DNA of 64,000 bases from assembly GCF_030247195.1 (NCBI RefSeq), contig NC_080671.1, positions 310,001 through 374,000 on the forward strand, read 5' to 3'. This document shows, in pieces, positions 1-10,680 of this stretch. This stretch comes from Topomyia yanbarensis (taxonomy: Eukaryota > Arthropoda > Insecta > Diptera > Culicidae). Numbering within the stretch: the stretch's first letter is position 1; the number at the start of each line of letters is the position of its first letter. Below the pieces are notes generated by a model, which ran no database searches, was not told the origin of the DNA, and saw nothing but the letters and a program-made list of their open reading frames with translations. A program made the translations under genes and the position numbers.

Positions 1-452
1 TCCTCCGGTGAATGAGAAAGGCAAAAACATTTTAAGCAATTGTTGAAATTTATGCATTTTTTGTTGAGCAGTTCTATGTTTCATAGAATTAAATCAATTT
101 TAACTTCGCTTCCTATTAAATAAAGACCCTTATTACAGTACATCTCTACAAAAACGAGATCAATTTGAAAATAAATCTGAGGATTATGATTGATTACAGA
201 ACTCTGGAATTTTCTATTGGAATGTTTTCAGACAGGAATTTGATATTGATGCTATTAGACAACTGTGAAATCAAGACCAAGAGATCAGTTACATATCAGG
301 ACCCCATTCCGACAATTTATCAAAAGTCCTCATGATGTTTACAACAACAGGTTATCAATCTACGGATCAGATAATTGTTATTGTAATATTGAATTAAATC
401 AGTCTGCATCAATAAATTTTCAACTTCAATCCAATTTTTTTTTGGGTGTTGT
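1..452. other. AT-rich DNA, no gene seen
   Basis: Positions 13-26 read ATGAGAAAGGCAAA, the terminus used by the microsatellite-bearing element family seen repeatedly further along, so a copy probably ends here from outside the window. The remainder is AT-rich and shows no motif I recognise. A 115-codon open frame over 265-612 runs through a homopolymer G tract and a transposon end and is not credible. Confidence 0.4.
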
Positions 453-512
453 GGGGGGGGGGGGGGGTTGTATGGTGTTAAACCCCAAAACCTTCTCTTG
501 GCTACGCCGTTG
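453..512 (-). mobile_element. hAT-type element terminus with G15 tract
   Basis: A run of 15 G (453-467) is followed by a C/A-rich stretch and ends GGCTACGCCGTTG at about 512. Read from the other strand this starts CAACGGCGTAGCC, close to the terminus of the complete hAT-type element at 30246-34245. The partner terminus is not visible in the window, so only one end is called. Confidence 0.4.
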
Positions 513-1384
513 CTTGGAGTTATTTATTTCGCTTCTCATTTTCCGATATGTTTCAGATCGATCCGATGGTTATAAGTTAGCAAAATTGCAGTCAGAAAGT
601 TCGCACAAATGAACATTTTTGTACTGATAAGTTATCAAGTTCCTTCCAGATAACTTGGAAGTGTTCGGTGATTATTTCTAGCGGTTGTAGATAGTAAAAT
701 GAAATACAAAATTCGTTTTATCGAAATAATGTTTGGCTTATTTCAATGGATTATTACTATATTGAACAATAAATAAGCGACAAAGAGTAATCAACAAACA
801 ACAAGCCATAGCTTTTAAAGTATTCAAAATAGATATTTGAAGTCTTCAGTAACGTTATTCGCAAAAGTAAGAGCTACAAATTTGCTGAAAGAATTATTTC
901 GATATAATCACTTCCAAAAAAATTTGTGAAAATATCTCACTCGTAGGGGGATTAATCAGCAAAAGCACAATACCAAAAGAAAGGGCATATTGCCTCCATT
1001 AAATTCTCCGAAGATACTATTGACCTAAAATAAGCCGTTTTGGCGTTAATAATAGATTACATGTTTTTGGTCATATTTCTGGCTATGGGAAATGATAAAA
1101 ATCTTTCGTCCGCATTTAATGTTAAATATCTCTTTTGATAATAGTCCGATTTCAACAATCTATAGCTTGTTCGAAAGGTATTCGTTAAAGCTGTCTAAAA
1201 ACATATAAATTGTTAATCTACATTGTCAATTTCGGCAGATAATTTAAAAAAACTGCAAAAAACGCCATTTTTGCGCATTCAAACATTCATATCTTGGAAA
1301 CTAAACATCAGAATCAAAAACAAATTAATAGCGTTCATACTGTTTTTTAGTTCTTTCATTTAAAATTGGTTTGGATAAGATCGG
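513..1384. other. AT-rich DNA, no gene seen
   Basis: No open frame of interest, tRNA or recognisable repeat was seen. The last third probably belongs to the repeat whose microsatellite module follows at 1385. Confidence 0.4.
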
Positions 1385-1592
1385 TTCAGCCATTGCTGAG
1401 AAACACGAATGAGAATTTGTCCGTTACATACACACACACACAGACACACACACACACACACAGACATTGTCCCAAATCGTCGAGCTGAGTCGATTGGTAT
1501 ATAAGACTCGGCCCTCCGGGCCTCGGAAAAAATCTTGAAAGTTTGAGCGAATTCTATACATTTCTTTTATAAGAAATGTAAAATGTTCAATT
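1385..1592 (+). repeat. Microsatellite plus GC-hairpin module of a mosquito repeat
   Basis: The order is: a GGTTCAGCCATTGCTGAGAAA-like lead-in, a (CA)n microsatellite (about 1429-1463), a CGTCGAGCTGAGTCGA segment, the GC-rich hairpin GGCCCTCCGGGCC (about 1512-1524), then a small hairpin TTTCTTTTATAAGAAA near the end. The same order recurs at 8040-8299, 14980-15290, 16270-16476 and inverted at 18466-18680 and 19640-19950. The terminal hairpin here differs from the ATATGAGAAAGGCAAAA terminus of the other copies, so it is a sister subfamily. Confidence 0.7.
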
Positions 1593-1733
1593 CAATAAAA
1601 TTAAAAATTTTACAAACTCATAAATTGAAAAAAAGAATCGTATTCATTAAAAACAAAACTTAGTGCGAACAATTTTCAGCTAAAGATCGTAAAAAAATTG
1701 GTTGTAAATCTGACGTGGACTGACTCATATATA
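1593..1733 (+). repeat. Fragment of palindromic repeat family A (one end)
   Basis: The segment ends GGTTGTAAATCTGACGTGGA followed by a TGACTCAT motif, matching the right end of the copy at 5591-6535 and, inverted, the left end at 31022. I call this family A. It is AT-rich, noncoding and partly palindromic, consistent with a MITE-type element. Confidence 0.55.
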
Positions 1734-2184
1734 ATATTTAATACGGATGCCAAATTGATTTATCGACGGCCTTGTTGCGATTCTTCTGACTCTGTAAGGT
1801 AAAAACATATAAGTACGCTTGGTGTGCACTAGGGCATTGCAAAAAAAATTTTTTTTTTGAATTCTCAAAGGCCCCCCCTCTCATATTGTGACAAATGTCA
1901 AAGTAAGCTCAGATGCCAAATTTCACATCATTTGGACAATTTTAGACCCCCGCCCTCTTCGCTTGAAATTTTTTGAAATTGCTACTATGGGAAAATATGG
2001 AGGAAAAATACGTTAAATGCTATAACTTTTGAAGTAGCAATCTGAAAATTACAATCTATACCTCTTTGGAAAGAAAATAATCATAGTATTTGAATTGAGA
2101 TATCTTTGTTTCTAGGAAAATACGGGAAAGTGGGGTACTGGGTCATTTTGGACCCAAAATCCCATATTTTTAATGATTTTTCTG
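1734..2184. other. AT-rich DNA with a possible transposon end near 1828
   Basis: A segment GGGCATTGCAAAAAAAATTT at about 1832 resembles the edge of palindromic DNA elements, but no matching partner was found. No gene was seen. Confidence 0.3.
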
Positions 2185-2915
2185 CTCCGTGATGCAAATC
2201 GTACATATTTTGTAGTTTTTCTAATGTGAAGAAATCTCAGAAATCGAACGGAACCCTTTTGACCTTAGCCCGAATACGAGAAGTTGGAGTTATAGGGCTT
2301 TTTGTCAATCATATTAAATTGTATTATTTTCTCATGCATATATCTTCAATCAATTCTTATAAAATGTAACTTGTTGAACGTGTAAAATTCTGTGGAATAA
2401 CACAAAAATAAAAACGTTAGAGGTAAAATTCAGAAACATCAAACTTTTTGATATTTACTTTACAAATCTCATTTTTTTCATTACTTGTCCTAATACCTCA
2501 ACTTACCGTATTTTTCCAGAAATGAAACTTTTCTCATGTGATCCCTAAGCATATTTTACACTAAAAGTAGTAAATTAAATAAGAATTTTGTTGTTAAATG
2601 GAGTTAATATGTGCGATTTTATGATAAAAATGTGAAATCGATACTATATGTCAGAAAATATATGTTTCTGAATTTTACCGGTAACGAATCTATTTTTGTT
2701 ATAATTCTAAGGATTTTCCACGTTCAACAAGGTATAATTTATTAAAATTGAATGAAGAATAATAGAGATATATTCACGAGAAAATGATGAAGTTCAATAT
2801 GAATGACAAAAGGCCATTTAACCCCAACTTCTCGTATTCGGACAAAGGTCAAAAAGGCTCCGATCGATTTTTGAAATTTTTTTAAATTGGAAAACTACAA
2901 AATATGTATGATTTG
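2185..2915. repeat. Imperfect palindrome, about 260-bp arms
   Basis: The sequence from about 2190 to 2450 (TTTGTAGTTTTTCTAATGTG, then CGAATACGAGAAGTTGG) reappears inverted at about 2640-2915 (CCAACTTCTCGTATTCGG, then GGAAAACTACAAAATATG). The centre is near 2545. It is noncoding and AT-rich and abuts the next palindromic element at 2914. Confidence 0.7.
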
Positions 2916-5119
2916 CAATAACTCCCAAACCGTTCATTTTAGAGAAATTATGCTGAGAGAATATTTTTGGGGATTAAATTCGCTTTCTTTTAAAGTAAAA
3001 TGTAGCTAGGGTGGTCCTCTCAAACATTCTTTTCGAAAAATTATTTTTCGAACAAAATGGTATAGCAAGGTACTTACTTCAGCAAAGTTGTAGAAAAATG
3101 TTTTTCAGTTAACATTTTCAAATGAATTAAAGTTATAGCACTATCGGTTTTTATGTTATAATTATTTTTATTCTTTAACTTAGGATGTTTCTGAAAAAGT
3201 CAGTTTTTTAACTATAACTTTTTAAATAGTTAGTCTATCTTCATACTCTCTATGAAGCAATTTTAGTACTTTTCATTGCGCATATTTCTGCTGAAGAATG
3301 TGAATCGATATCATTTTTCGTTATCGAGTTACGATCATTTTTTTTTTAAATAAAAATGATAGTTTTCAATGTCCTCTAACTCAGAAGGTTGCAAAAACTA
3401 GCAGCTAAATTTGTACTCTTTTGAAAGTGCATCAAAAATACTATAAAATATTTCAAAATCAAAGTCAGCATTTTTACCCTTCGATGTCAAATATAAACAA
3501 CAACACCACGAGTCGTGACAGTTTAATTGGTATCAATCTCATTCATGAATCGAATCGCAGTAGCCGACGACTGCTTTGATCAACGCGTGTAGTGCTTTGT
3601 ATTATTAGTGCTGTTAAAATGGATAAAATAAAGTTGTTCGATCTCTGGAAAGTGGCCAAAGGTGAAAATAAAAATAAAATAAAAGTTGTGTTTGAGGAAA
3701 TAATGAGATAATTTGATGTGGGACAAAATGAAAAAAATAAGTTCACTCAGAATGCAAAAGCTGTAACAATTAAAACATGTAAAAGGTTTGATCAATTTTG
3801 GAAAGACAGTAATCGAATTGAGACGAAAGTGCTCGATAAAAATTCGAAATATTTTGAGAAGCCGTTAACAGTTCCTACAAAAGATTCAAACTGCACTTCC
3901 TCCCAAACCAGCATTCACAGAAATTCGTCGCTTACTTAGAACAGAATGAAGGGTAATCCTTAATTCATTTGCTTTTTAAGGCAAAATGCGCTACATTTTA
4001 TATTATGTCAACACTTCCATTACCAACAAGTTTCATGAGCGAACAAGGAGCTGAGGCTCGGAACGATCGACTGAGTCATGGTAGAAATTGTTCAAGAGTC
4101 GCGAACATGGAAGATGTTTTTTTTAGAGCAATGGACTCGTCTAATCCGGTTCTTGCAGTTAGAAGATCCCGATACAGTAAACGCACTGAAATAAGTTCAA
4201 TATTAAATGAGTTAGCACTTTGAGAAAAGAGACACAATTCAGATAACTATAACGACGACGATGCTGATGATGTTGATGATTGTGATTATAATAATTATGA
4301 GGATGACGATGATAATAAAGTAGTTACGTAGAATAGTAAAATAAATATCTGTCTGAGCCTAACGTTTTCAATATTTGTGTACATATATTTGACAAGCTCA
4401 AAAAATCATTTAACAACTCGACTTTTTGATCTAGTAAAGCAGGTTCTAAATGGCAATGACCAGACCCTTAAAAACAGCCGTATGCTGATGTCATTTAATC
4501 ATAATGTTGATGTCAACATTTTTCGCTGAATGACAAAAAAACAAAAGTTGATTTTGAGATATTTTACAGTATTTTTGATGCACTTTCGAAAGAGTACAAA
4601 TTTAGCTGCTAGTTTTTGCAACCTTCTGAGTTAGAGGTCATTGAAAACTATCATTTTTATTTAAAAAAATGATCGTAATTCGATAACGAAAAATGATATC
4701 GATTCACATTCTTCAGCAGAAATATGCGCAATGAAAAGTACTAAAATTGCTTCATAGAGAGTATGAAGATAGACTAACTATTTAAAAAGTTATAGTTAAA
4801 AAACTGACTTTTTCAGAAACACTAAAATGACACCCTAAGATAAAGAAGAAAAATAATTATAACATGAAAACCGATAATGCTATAATGCTATAACTTTGAT
4901 GCATTTGAAAATGTTACTTGAAAAACATTTTTCTACAACTTTGCTGAAGTAAGTACCTTGCTACACCATTTAGTTCTAAACATAATTTTTCGAAAATAAT
5001 GTTTGAGAGGACCACCCTAGCTACATTTTGCTTTAAAAGTAAGAAAATTTAATTTCCAAAAATATTCTCTCAGACATAATTTCTCTAAAATGAACGGTTT
5101 GGAAGTTATTGATTTTTGT
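2914..5119. mobile_element. Palindromic DNA element with about 550-bp inverted arms
   Basis: The left arm (about 2914-3465) and right arm (about 4545-5119) are inverted copies with scattered mismatches. Outer ends read CAATAACTCCCAAACCGTTC on the left and GAACGGTTTGGAAGTTATTG on the right. Shared blocks include AGGGTGGTCCTCTCAAACAT and its complement, and CTTCAGCAAAGTTGTAGAAA and its complement. The 1.1-kb interior is unique and contains a decayed coding region. The architecture resembles a long-TIR DNA transposon. I did not find a clean target-site duplication, so the outer limits are approximate. Confidence 0.7.
3619..4340 (+). pseudogene. Decayed gene inside palindromic element, family not identified
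   Basis: A frame opens at ATG 3619 (MDKIKLFDLWKVAKGE) and runs to 3939 with a single in-frame stop (TAA, 3709-3711). It contains the segment KRFDQFWKDSNR. After about 3895 the plausible reading shifts (PKPAFTEIRRLLRTE), then continues in another frame around 4036-4200 with EQGAEARNDRLSHGRNCSRV and MDSSNPVLAVRRSRYS. It is followed by an Asp/Asn-rich acidic tail (DNYNDDDADDVDD, about 4240-4315). The layout, a short basic first half with a QFWK motif, then a Cys-Ser-Arg segment, then an acidic C-terminus, reminds me of uncharacterised transposon-linked proteins in insects, but I cannot name the family. At least one stop and two frameshifts break it. The inverted arms around it suggest it was the element's own protein or captured cargo. 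Confidence 0.45.
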
Positions 5120-5590
5120 ACCGAAAAACCGCCCTTGTGACCCATAGTGGAATGGTGGGTTTTTTAAAGAAAAAGCGTTGATTTCTTAATTGTCAGTCGC
5201 GTTGGAAATTTGAGTAAAGTATAAACTTCAAATCGATTAAAAAAAAATCGATTTTTTTTGGCTCAGTACAACATACATAACCCCTTTAGAAAAATCAGTT
5301 TTCCCACCACAATGCATTGATTGAGGAATTTAGATATTTTATTAACAGAGCATTAGCAATAATTCGTTTGTATGTCCATTTTATGGGCCATTTTTTCGCC
5401 TTCCCATTGATTTGGTTTGAGATTTCTGATGTTGTCCTATGCTGGTTTGAGTGATTCTCTGAGTCCTGCCACTATCCCATGTAGTATGTGTTATCAAAAA
5501 CATCGCGAAGCATCAAGTTCTAAATGTTCTCAAACGATATAATATCCGAAGAGAGTGATAAGAGTTATAAGAAATGTCTCATCACACTGT
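5120..5590. other. AT-rich DNA, no gene seen
   Basis: No recognisable gene, tRNA or repeat end was seen. The 5574-5771 open frame runs into the insert at 5648 and is not credible. Confidence 0.4.
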
Positions 5591-6535
5591 TAGGTGGATT
5601 AAAAGCGTTTTTCAATCACTGATAACTCAGAAACTATTCAATTTGTATGTTGGTAGCCACCATCCTAGCTCGAGTCTTGCTCTGCAGCGGCTCCATTTAA
5701 CAGTACGCTCAAAATTCGTTACAATTCTGCAATTAAGCACACCACTGTATGAAAGGCCAAAAGGGGGGTAGCGGACCCGTAGGCAATTACACCTACTCAG
5801 TATCCATTGGAATCAAAGAATCTTCTACTCAGAAACTATTCAATTTGTAGAAAAAATATTAAATATTAAAAGTTGCCTTTTCGCTTGAGCTCATCGAAAT
5901 TGTTTTTGCAATGCATATTTGTTTTTGCTATGTAACTTATGTATTCTGCAAATACTAGAAACGATTTTTTTTAAGTTGAACCAAAAGCATTTTATTATTT
6001 TTTGAAATCATTTAGATTAGGTAAAAAATTCGGAATGGATCTCCCATTACATCACGAGATAATACAATTATAACAGGTCACTGGTCGTTTAATGTAAAAT
6101 TGGATTGTCTTCAGTTTATAACCGTAATATCTCGCATAGTATTTTGATATCCACCCCAGATTTTTTCACAAAAAAAAGATTAAACATGATTCTTGATATT
6201 TAATCAATTTGTTTATAATAATTATAATAATTGCAGATTTCCTAAGTTATATAACAAAAATATTTTTTTTTGTTTTTTTTTCGGTAAGCTCATGCAAAAA
6301 CAACTTTTGTAAATAATATTTTTTCCATGCATCAAATACTTTTCGAGTTATCAGTGATTCAAATGTGTTCGTTTTTATAAACTTCAAATGTTAAAAATCT
6401 GATAACTTGAAAAAAGTATCATATTCAGCCAAAACAAAAAATACGTGTCAATTATTTTTAGCTAAAGAATGCAAGAAAAAAAATTGGAACGAATTCAAAT
6501 TTTGGTTGTAAATCTGACGGGGGATGACCCTTATA
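5591..6535. repeat. Family A palindromic repeat, interrupted copy
   Basis: The copy runs from a TTCAATCACTGATAACTC segment to TTGGTTGTAAATCTGACG near 6510. Its halves are inverted relative to one another, with the turn near 6060-6130 (AACAGGTCACTGGTCGTTTA). It matches the copies at 31022-32790. It is noncoding. The left half is interrupted by a 179-bp insert at 5648-5826. Confidence 0.6.
5648..5826. mobile_element. 179-bp insert flanked by a perfect 23-bp direct repeat
   Basis: The 23 bases at 5625-5647 (starting ACTCAGAAACTATTC and ending AATTTGTA) are repeated exactly at 5827-5849. The second copy rejoins the interrupted family A repeat. A duplication this long fits a retroposed insert or a tandem-type duplication. 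The insert holds no recognised Pol III boxes and no A-rich tail, so its class is open. Confidence 0.55.
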
Positions 6536-6689
6536 ACCATGGTTGTGAGAAGTTGTAATTATGAGATGGATCGAATATATTTATTTTCCCTTGCATAAAA
6601 TGTGTTGAAGGGAATAAGTGCGTTTAACCGAATATTTCAGCCAATATTTTCCAGTCGCATTTATAAAAAATTATTAACACCAGGTCGAA

Positions 6690-6802
6690 ATTTCTCCCTG
6701 ATTTGAATACAAATTCCCTGAAAATTCCAGGTTTCTCCAGGTCAACTAAAATTCCCTGAAATTCCCTGATTTTCCAGGTTTTTTCCAGGAATCGCCACCC
6801 TG
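6690..6802 (-). mobile_element. DNA transposon terminus rich in TTCCCTGA/TTTTCCAGG
   Basis: Short alternating TTCCCTGA and TTTTCCAGG motifs lead to an end reading TCGCCACCCTG at 6802. On the other strand this starts CAGGGTGGCGA, a form typical of hAT-like ends. Only this terminus was found. Confidence 0.4.
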
Positions 6803-7217
6803 TAAGTGCGCAATCTGGCTCGATTTCCTCGCACTGTCCTTTGGGGGTGGGAGAGTTGTCGCGTTCGCTTCGCCGTCCGAATGTAGAAAGAGCTTGGGTC
6901 CCGCATACCACAGACTTTATAGCTGTTCGGTCTCATGTTTGGATGGTTGCCCATGACAACCATGCGTCTCGCATACCATCAAACTTGTTGGCCAATAGTT
7001 TGAGTGGACTGACTTCCCTCAGGAAATTATAGAATTCATGTCATTGACACACCTCGGCTTTGGCTTACAGATTACCAATGCTTATTAGAATTTCTTCTGT
7101 AATAACCACTTTTTGTTTCAAATTTCAAATTTTATTCAATATCAAATATATTTTTTTTTATTTAATTATTACTACTCCACACCACGCTTTGGCCCGACGG
7201 TACTAATAAAAAACCTG
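6803..7217. other. No gene recognised
   Basis: This is mixed-composition DNA. Two short open frames on opposite strands overlap around 6841-7032, but neither shows a known motif. Confidence 0.35.
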
Positions 7218-8299
7218 TTTTAATCCACCTAGCGGTGCAATTGTGCCTTTCTCATTTCTCTAAACTATGGCACGGAGGCTTTTTATGTTCAACATAATCG
7301 TGGAAATGTCCATTACATTCTTAGTACACTTTGCACTTATACACAATGGCATGCCAGCCACGAACTTGATGAGCTACGTGTCGACGGTGAAACACTTGAA
7401 ACAAAAAAATATCATACTCCATTAGCCTAATCAGCATTAGATCAATGTTATCTGCTTGCTAACTCATTTTGTCATGCGGGGATGGGTATGTGAGGAGGGC
7501 GAAAGTCCCATGAACGAACGACTCCCCAGCTTAAATTGGTATGCTTTGTGATATAGTGGTGGTTTAAAGATGATGGGGTTGAAAGGGAGGGGTATGAGGG
7601 CTGGATGGGGTGGTGGTCTGAGGGGTGATTTAAGGAGATTTTTAAAGGACCATCCGTAAACCATCAACTACGCCCCTATTAAAATCCAGAAACCCTATGC
7701 GAGTCGAAAAAAAATTAGGTTGACGTTTTTCAGAGTGATTGCATAACCTTTCTATATGAGAAAGGCAAAAATGTGCCAAAATCCAAAAAAGTGAATCGTC
7801 GTCAAATTTTTTTTTTCGAGTTTGCATCAAATCTCGACGTTTCATGCACCTTGAACACATTTAGCATCAAAAATAAAAATTCTATTTTTAATTTTTCCTA
7901 TAGTTTATATGAGAAATTTCTGTGTGCCCGCACTCTGAAACCCGTAATTCCGTAACCAGAATTCCGATCGATCCAAAATTCAATAGCAGCCGATGGGAAG
8001 GTTGCACCTTTCATTTGAGACTAAGTTTGGGCAAATCGGTCCAGCCATCTCTGAGAAAAATGAGTGACATTATTTGACACATACGCACATACATACACAC
8101 ACACACATACACACACACATACACACACACATACACACACACATACACACACACATACATACATACACACACACATACAGACTTTTTCCGATCTCGACGA
8201 ACTGAGTCGAATGGGATATGACACTCGGCCCTCCGGGCCGGGATTAGGTTGACGTTTTTCAGAGTGATTGCATAACCTTTCTATATGAGAAAGGCAAAA
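7218..8299 (+). mobile_element. Microsatellite-bearing element (family B), full-length-looking copy
   Basis: The start is AACCTGTTTTAATCCACCTA followed by GCGGTGCAATTGTGCC and a TTTCTCATT terminus. The end is GCATAACCTTTCTATATGAG followed by AAAGGCAAAA. The ends share the short inverted motif TGCCTTTCTCAT / ATGAGAAAGGCA. Near the right end sit a (CACATA)n microsatellite and the hairpin GGCCCTCCGGGCC. No coding region was recognised. The same family makes the large inverted repeat at 14238-20737. Confidence 0.7.
8087..8178. repeat. Microsatellite (CA/CATA)n
   Basis: The microsatellite is an interrupted CA tract with regular CATA units, part of the family B module. The open frames across it encode only His/Thr or Cys/Val repeats and are artefacts. 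Confidence 0.95.
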
Positions 8300-8390
8300 A
8301 AACAGCTATTGACTGTGTAAAATAGTCTGTGAACTACTCCCGGAGCGTAAATAATTGAACTACTCAGCTCGGAAGTTGAGCGCTAACTGA

Positions 8391-8990
8391 TTGGAGTGCC
8401 GAGTCGGTGCTGGTGTCTATTGTCGTGAAATGAGATTAAACCAATCTCATTCGCTGTACTGTACATATTCCAAGCAGAATCCTTTACGATTTTGTGTGGC
8501 GTACAATCAGCACTTCAACAGGGAATTTGCGGTAAAAGAATCTATTTTTGCTCTAACAGCCAGCCTGCCCTGAAAGCATTTAGTTCGGCAGATTCGAGAT
8601 CGAAATCACATCGAAGAACTTAGCATTTCAAATGCTATTTCTATGAGTACCCGGTCATTCCGGTATTACTGGAAATGAACGGGCGGACGAATTGGCTAGA
8701 GCTGGCGCTGCGACTGACTTCTTTGGTCCAGAACACTGTCGATAAGTTGGATAAATTTGCTTACAAACAAAGACTTTTCTGCCGGATGTGAGTCTAAAAA
8801 TGTCGAACAATTTATTGCATTTCTCCAAGTACAACTGCAGTATTCTAGTCAGGGCACTGACTGAACATTACAAACTCAATAATCATATGGCCACTATTCA
8901 GCGCGCTGAGTATTATTCATGTGATCTCTGTGGAGTCCGTTGCAGAAAGCCAGGCGAAACAGCGGCCGAGTTCGTTAGCTATTTCGTCAG
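8391..8990 (+). pseudogene. LINE 3' fragment: RNase H domain, frame-shifted
   Basis: This is the C-terminal part of a non-LTR retrotransposon polyprotein. In successive frames it reads VGAGVYCREMRLNQSHS (near 8397), then NSQPALKAFSSADSRSK (from 8555), then VPGHSGITGNERADELARAG (from about 8648). The last is the classic end of a retrotransposon RNase H domain; GNERAD carries the late catalytic Asp. A further LNNHMATIQRAEYYSCDLCG segment (about 8875-8935) resembles the Cys-containing tail that follows RNase H. At least three frameshifts and stops show it is dead. Element type: I/LOA-like, by presence of RNase H and the tail. It abuts an oppositely oriented endonuclease fragment. Confidence 0.8.
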
Positions 8991-9029
8991 GGTCGGGCCG
9001 TCACGTCACCGTTAATCTCAAGTGTGAAA

Positions 9030-9561
9030 CCGTTGTATCTTCGCTTGCCACCTAAAGCATTCACTCTCCTCCAAACATGGCCCAGCTGTAAGCCTCGACG
9101 TGTTCCTCGTACTGCGAAATTCAACTAGACTTTTTTTCCCAAACGATGTAGTCGGTTGGGCTCGTAGGACCTTGCGACGGTTCTTGATAATTTTAGTTAC
9201 ATCAGTTCCCCACCAGTGCACTGCTCTCCTAGGTGGCCTTCCACTAGTCCTGGGAATACATGATTCTGCAAATTGACTAATTATTTCCGACAGCTCGTCG
9301 GGGGAGTATTGCTTGTTCCCGTCAAAATGATTGAGGAAGTTTTTCTCGAAAAAAATTCCAATCAGCTTCTTTGTTTAGCCAGTTTCTACGTCGTGACGTC
9401 ATTGGAGGTGCATATTTGTAGGATATTTCGATAGGAAAATGGTCGCTGCAGCACAAATCGCCGAGTACTGACCACAAGCATTCCTGGGCCATACCACTGA
9501 AACATATGCTTAAATCAATTGACGATGCTGTTCCTCCTCTCCCTCCCATGAGAGTTTTCAA
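9030..9561 (-). pseudogene. LINE endonuclease C-terminal fragment
   Basis: Reading from 9561 downward the frame contains GTASSIDLSICFSGMAQECL, then WSVLGDLCCSDHFPIEI. This is the C-terminal block of an APE-type endonuclease; the SDHFPI motif carries the catalytic His. Downstream comes the endonuclease-RT linker, with VHWWGTDVTKIIKNRRKVLR at about 9221-9160. Frames shift between the two blocks. It has no RT continuation: the element is cut at about 9030, where the plus-strand RNase H fragment ends. It may derive from the same LINE type as its neighbour, but the order is wrong for a simple 5' inversion. Confidence 0.75.
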
Positions 9562-9564
9562 TTA

Positions 9565-10394
9565 CTATTAAAATCTAACTTCCTGTTCAGTGAAAAACGT
9601 TATACTGCGAGCCACTCTAAAAACAAACCGTTGAAGAAACCAAGGAAGAAACATTGCGAGAGAGGCTTTAAAGAGATGTAAGTAAAGTTGGTCGGCATCT
9701 CCGAATCGGTACACACCTTGCCAGGTTTCCATATTAGCAACATTGCGAGTAGACCAGCTGAAAATCAAAAGTCGCTCAGCGAGATAGCAAAAAGTGCAAA
9801 AGATGGAAAACACGGAGAAAATCTGGGCTATGGTTGTCTGGAAAAGTTTCACCGTCGATGATCTCTCCGTCGAAATGGCTGACAGCTAAATAGCTCACGC
9901 AAAAGAGCGTCGGTATCGGGAGAAATACCGCCGTCGAGGAACTCTCAGCATCAGCTAGCAGATAAATAGCGAATGGCGCCTAGACGGATAGGAAATCCTG
10001 TGAAAGTGGTTGTAAAGAAATGTAAATTATCATGGTCGTCACCTCCGGATCGGTTCGTGTTTCAACAGCTGACGATATTTGCAGCAAACCTGAGCCGATC
10101 AGTTATATAGCGATGGTTAGAGAGCAAGCAAGAATAGCAGCAATGATAAAAATATGAACGATTATCACAAAATAAAAAGACCAGGAGCACAACCCCCATT
10201 TAAGTAGTACCTAACAGTTGTCCCGGATGGAGAAGGTTTCGGAGATATATGAGGTTTAGGTTTAGTCGGTAAGCGTAACTACTACAAACCAATCCGACAC
10301 TACCACGAGTCAACAGGCAGCGGTGTCTGTTGAAGATTCCTTCTCGATAACTGGTTGTAATTCATGATGACTGGTGCTTTCCTTGTTTTGATAT
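9565..10394 (-). repeat. Dispersed repeat family E, minus-strand copy
   Basis: Landmarks on the minus strand are a CTTTTTATTTTGTGATAATC segment (about 10190), GCGGTATTTCTCCCGATACC (about 9920), CTTCCTTGGTTTCTTCAACG and finally GAACAGGAAGTTA. The same landmarks occur in the same order on the plus strand at 24812-27545. A 94-codon open frame (9568-9852, -) is hydrophobic (LPWFLQRFVFRV) but is not conserved in the other copy, so I do not call a protein. A stretch near 9985-10060 looks like a second, diverged copy of 9610-9710. Confidence 0.55.
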
Positions 10395-10680
10395 ATATAT
10401 TGTCTTCGAATTAATAATTTTCGTACAGACTGAAATACTATACTAACTTAAACCTATTTTCAATTTGAACATGTCTCTACTTAAATTAAAGTCAAAATGA
10501 TGAAAAACACTATTGAAGAGCTGACAGCAAACATCTACCGGGTTATTCTGGTCGTACTGCGTGCGTTGAGTAGAGCGCCGGAAGAAGTCCATTCTCCGCA
10601 GAGACCTACCAGGAACGTTGAAGTCTAGCTTAGCGAGAAGCAGAGGGCAGTCAATGTTGTCAGCGAGAAGATCGAACACA
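10395..10680 (-). pseudogene. LINE C-terminal domain fragment (CR1/Jockey-like)
   Basis: The frame reads MFDLLADNIDCPLLLAKLDF, then NVPGRSLRRMDFFRR, NNPVDVCCQLFNSVFHHFDF and SRDMFKLKI. This is the pattern (DCP..L..LNF.VP.R, then a CN.FN block, then an F.I.R..FK end) found at the extreme C-terminus of CR1/Jockey-type ORF2 proteins, after the reverse transcriptase. It fits the reverse transcriptase frame at 12195-13538, which lacks this domain, so the two may be parts of the same family separated by later insertion. Stop at about 10443, followed by an AT-rich 3' region. Confidence 0.6.

Noticed and set aside
8021..8252. Open frames encoding His/Thr or Cys/Val repeats
   Set aside because: They are translations of the CA/TACA microsatellite on both strands; the same artefact occurs at 14841-15149 and 19730-20006.
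8391..9561. 5' inversion of a single LINE by twin priming
   Set aside because: The 3' piece (RNase H, +) lies before the inverted endonuclease piece, whereas twin priming leaves the inverted 5' piece upstream of the 3' piece. Two independent fragments are simpler.
9568..9852. Hydrophobic 94-codon frame as an odorant-receptor exon
   Set aside because: The frame is not preserved in the homologous family E copy at 27230-27545, and no receptor motif is present.
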